A DNA stretch of 15,118 bases from Spirochaetota bacterium. GTDB lineage: Bacteria > Spirochaetota > Spirochaetia > Treponematales > Treponemataceae. Below are positions 14,745-15,118 of this stretch, piece by piece. The notes beneath the pieces are model-generated. The model was not told where the DNA came from. It saw nothing but the letters and a program-made list of their open reading frames with translations, and ran no database searches. The number at the start of each line of letters is the position of its first letter. The first letter of the stretch is position 1. Where the stretch lies: the NCBI GenBank assembly GCA_023438065.1, contig JAEXRH010000004.1, positions 1 through 15,118 of the forward strand. The letters run 5' to 3'. Both the position numbers and the translations under genes were made by a program.

Positions 14745-15118
14745 TCTGCTGGCAGTTCTTTTACCATCCCCTTCAATTGATCAAAGCTGGTAACGCCGGA
14801 TATCTGATTGAGGAAACTGGATAACGAACCACACTGTTGCCGAAACGCTCTGACAACCGGTCCGACAGGATCTTTGCCGGCAGCCCCGCCAGGAATGTCG
14901 GCGTAAGCGCCATAAAATGCAAAATACGCCTGGTTCAGCCTACGGACAGGATAACCGTTATTCCAGAAAAGTGTTCGGCGCTCTTCCATATAGGATTCTG
15001 CCTCAACCACTCTTCCCGCGGCCAGTAACTCGTCAACAGTCACCCGGGTTGTGTGCATCTCTTTTCGATAATCAAACGGCTGTGTGTCTTTTAGAGATAG
15101 ATCTGCTTTCGCCGGAGA
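14741..15118 (-). CDS. C-terminal part of an unrecognised protein
   Basis: The frame is open from the right window edge to the TAA at 14743-14741, giving 125 visible codons; an internal Met at 15058 is probably not the start, because coding continues upstream (about 20 further residues including KDTQPFDYRKEM). The visible part is a soluble, mostly helical tail: TVDELLAAGRVVEAESYMEERR, then LNQAYFAFYGAYAD, PGGAAGKDPVGP, VRAFRQQCGSLSSFLNQISG and a final Lys/Glu segment. No membrane helix or known catalytic motif can be seen here, and I do not recognise the family. It is convergent with the FmdB-type gene, 4 nt away. Confidence 0.75.
   Translation of the reverse strand, partial: SPAKADLSLKDTQPFDYRKEMHTTRVTVDELLAAGRVVEAESYMEERRTLFWNNGYPVRRLNQAYFAFYGAYADIPGGAAGKDPVGPVVRAFRQQCGSLSSFLNQISGVTSFDQLKGMVKELPAE

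Overview
The window is about 15 kb of ordinary bacterial chromosome with moderate GC content and dense genes. It mixes housekeeping and cell-surface genes. No phage, transposon, CRISPR or rRNA signal was seen. Family flavour (an MtnA of the LTHCNAG type, an EAL-HDOD protein, very large secreted proteins with PPC, FN3 and Ig-like domains, no outer-membrane genes) suggests an anaerobic Chloroflexota, perhaps Anaerolineae. That assignment is inference from gene character, not from a marker gene.

Left part (1-1140): the 3' portion of mtnA (methionine salvage) reads as one conserved frame but carries an in-frame TAA just before the catalytic-cysteine motif. A tRNA-Val(UAC) with a good -10 box follows.

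AT-rich accessory part (1140-4355): a five-helix membrane protein with an extracytoplasmic alkaline-phosphatase/sulfatase-fold domain, then a secreted FGE-sulfatase-domain protein. They look like a sulfatase plus its activating enzyme. However, the first has Thr instead of the Cys/Ser that is converted to formylglycine, and the second lacks the catalytic Cys pair, so neither can be called that.

Purine part (4544-6470): hpt and purA, 12 nt apart, form a short salvage/AMP-branch operon closed by a 15-bp perfect hairpin terminator. A second purine gene, gmk, lies further right on the other strand.

Surface and signalling part (6565-12756): an alpha/beta hydrolase, a convergent EAL-HDOD signalling protein, and divergent from that a 1303-residue surface protein. 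The surface protein carries an M23 peptidase-like domain, a beta/gamma-crystallin-like domain, FN3, jelly-roll, Ig-like and two PPC domains, with a membrane helix at each end.

Right part (12758-15118): gmk and a rhomboid protease overlap by ATGA on the minus strand. An FmdB-type zinc-ribbon protein is divergent from them. The C-terminal part of an unrecognised protein runs off the right edge. Three convergent gene pairs end within 1 to 6 nt of each other, and one likely terminator hairpin lies inside the coding sequence of the opposing gene.
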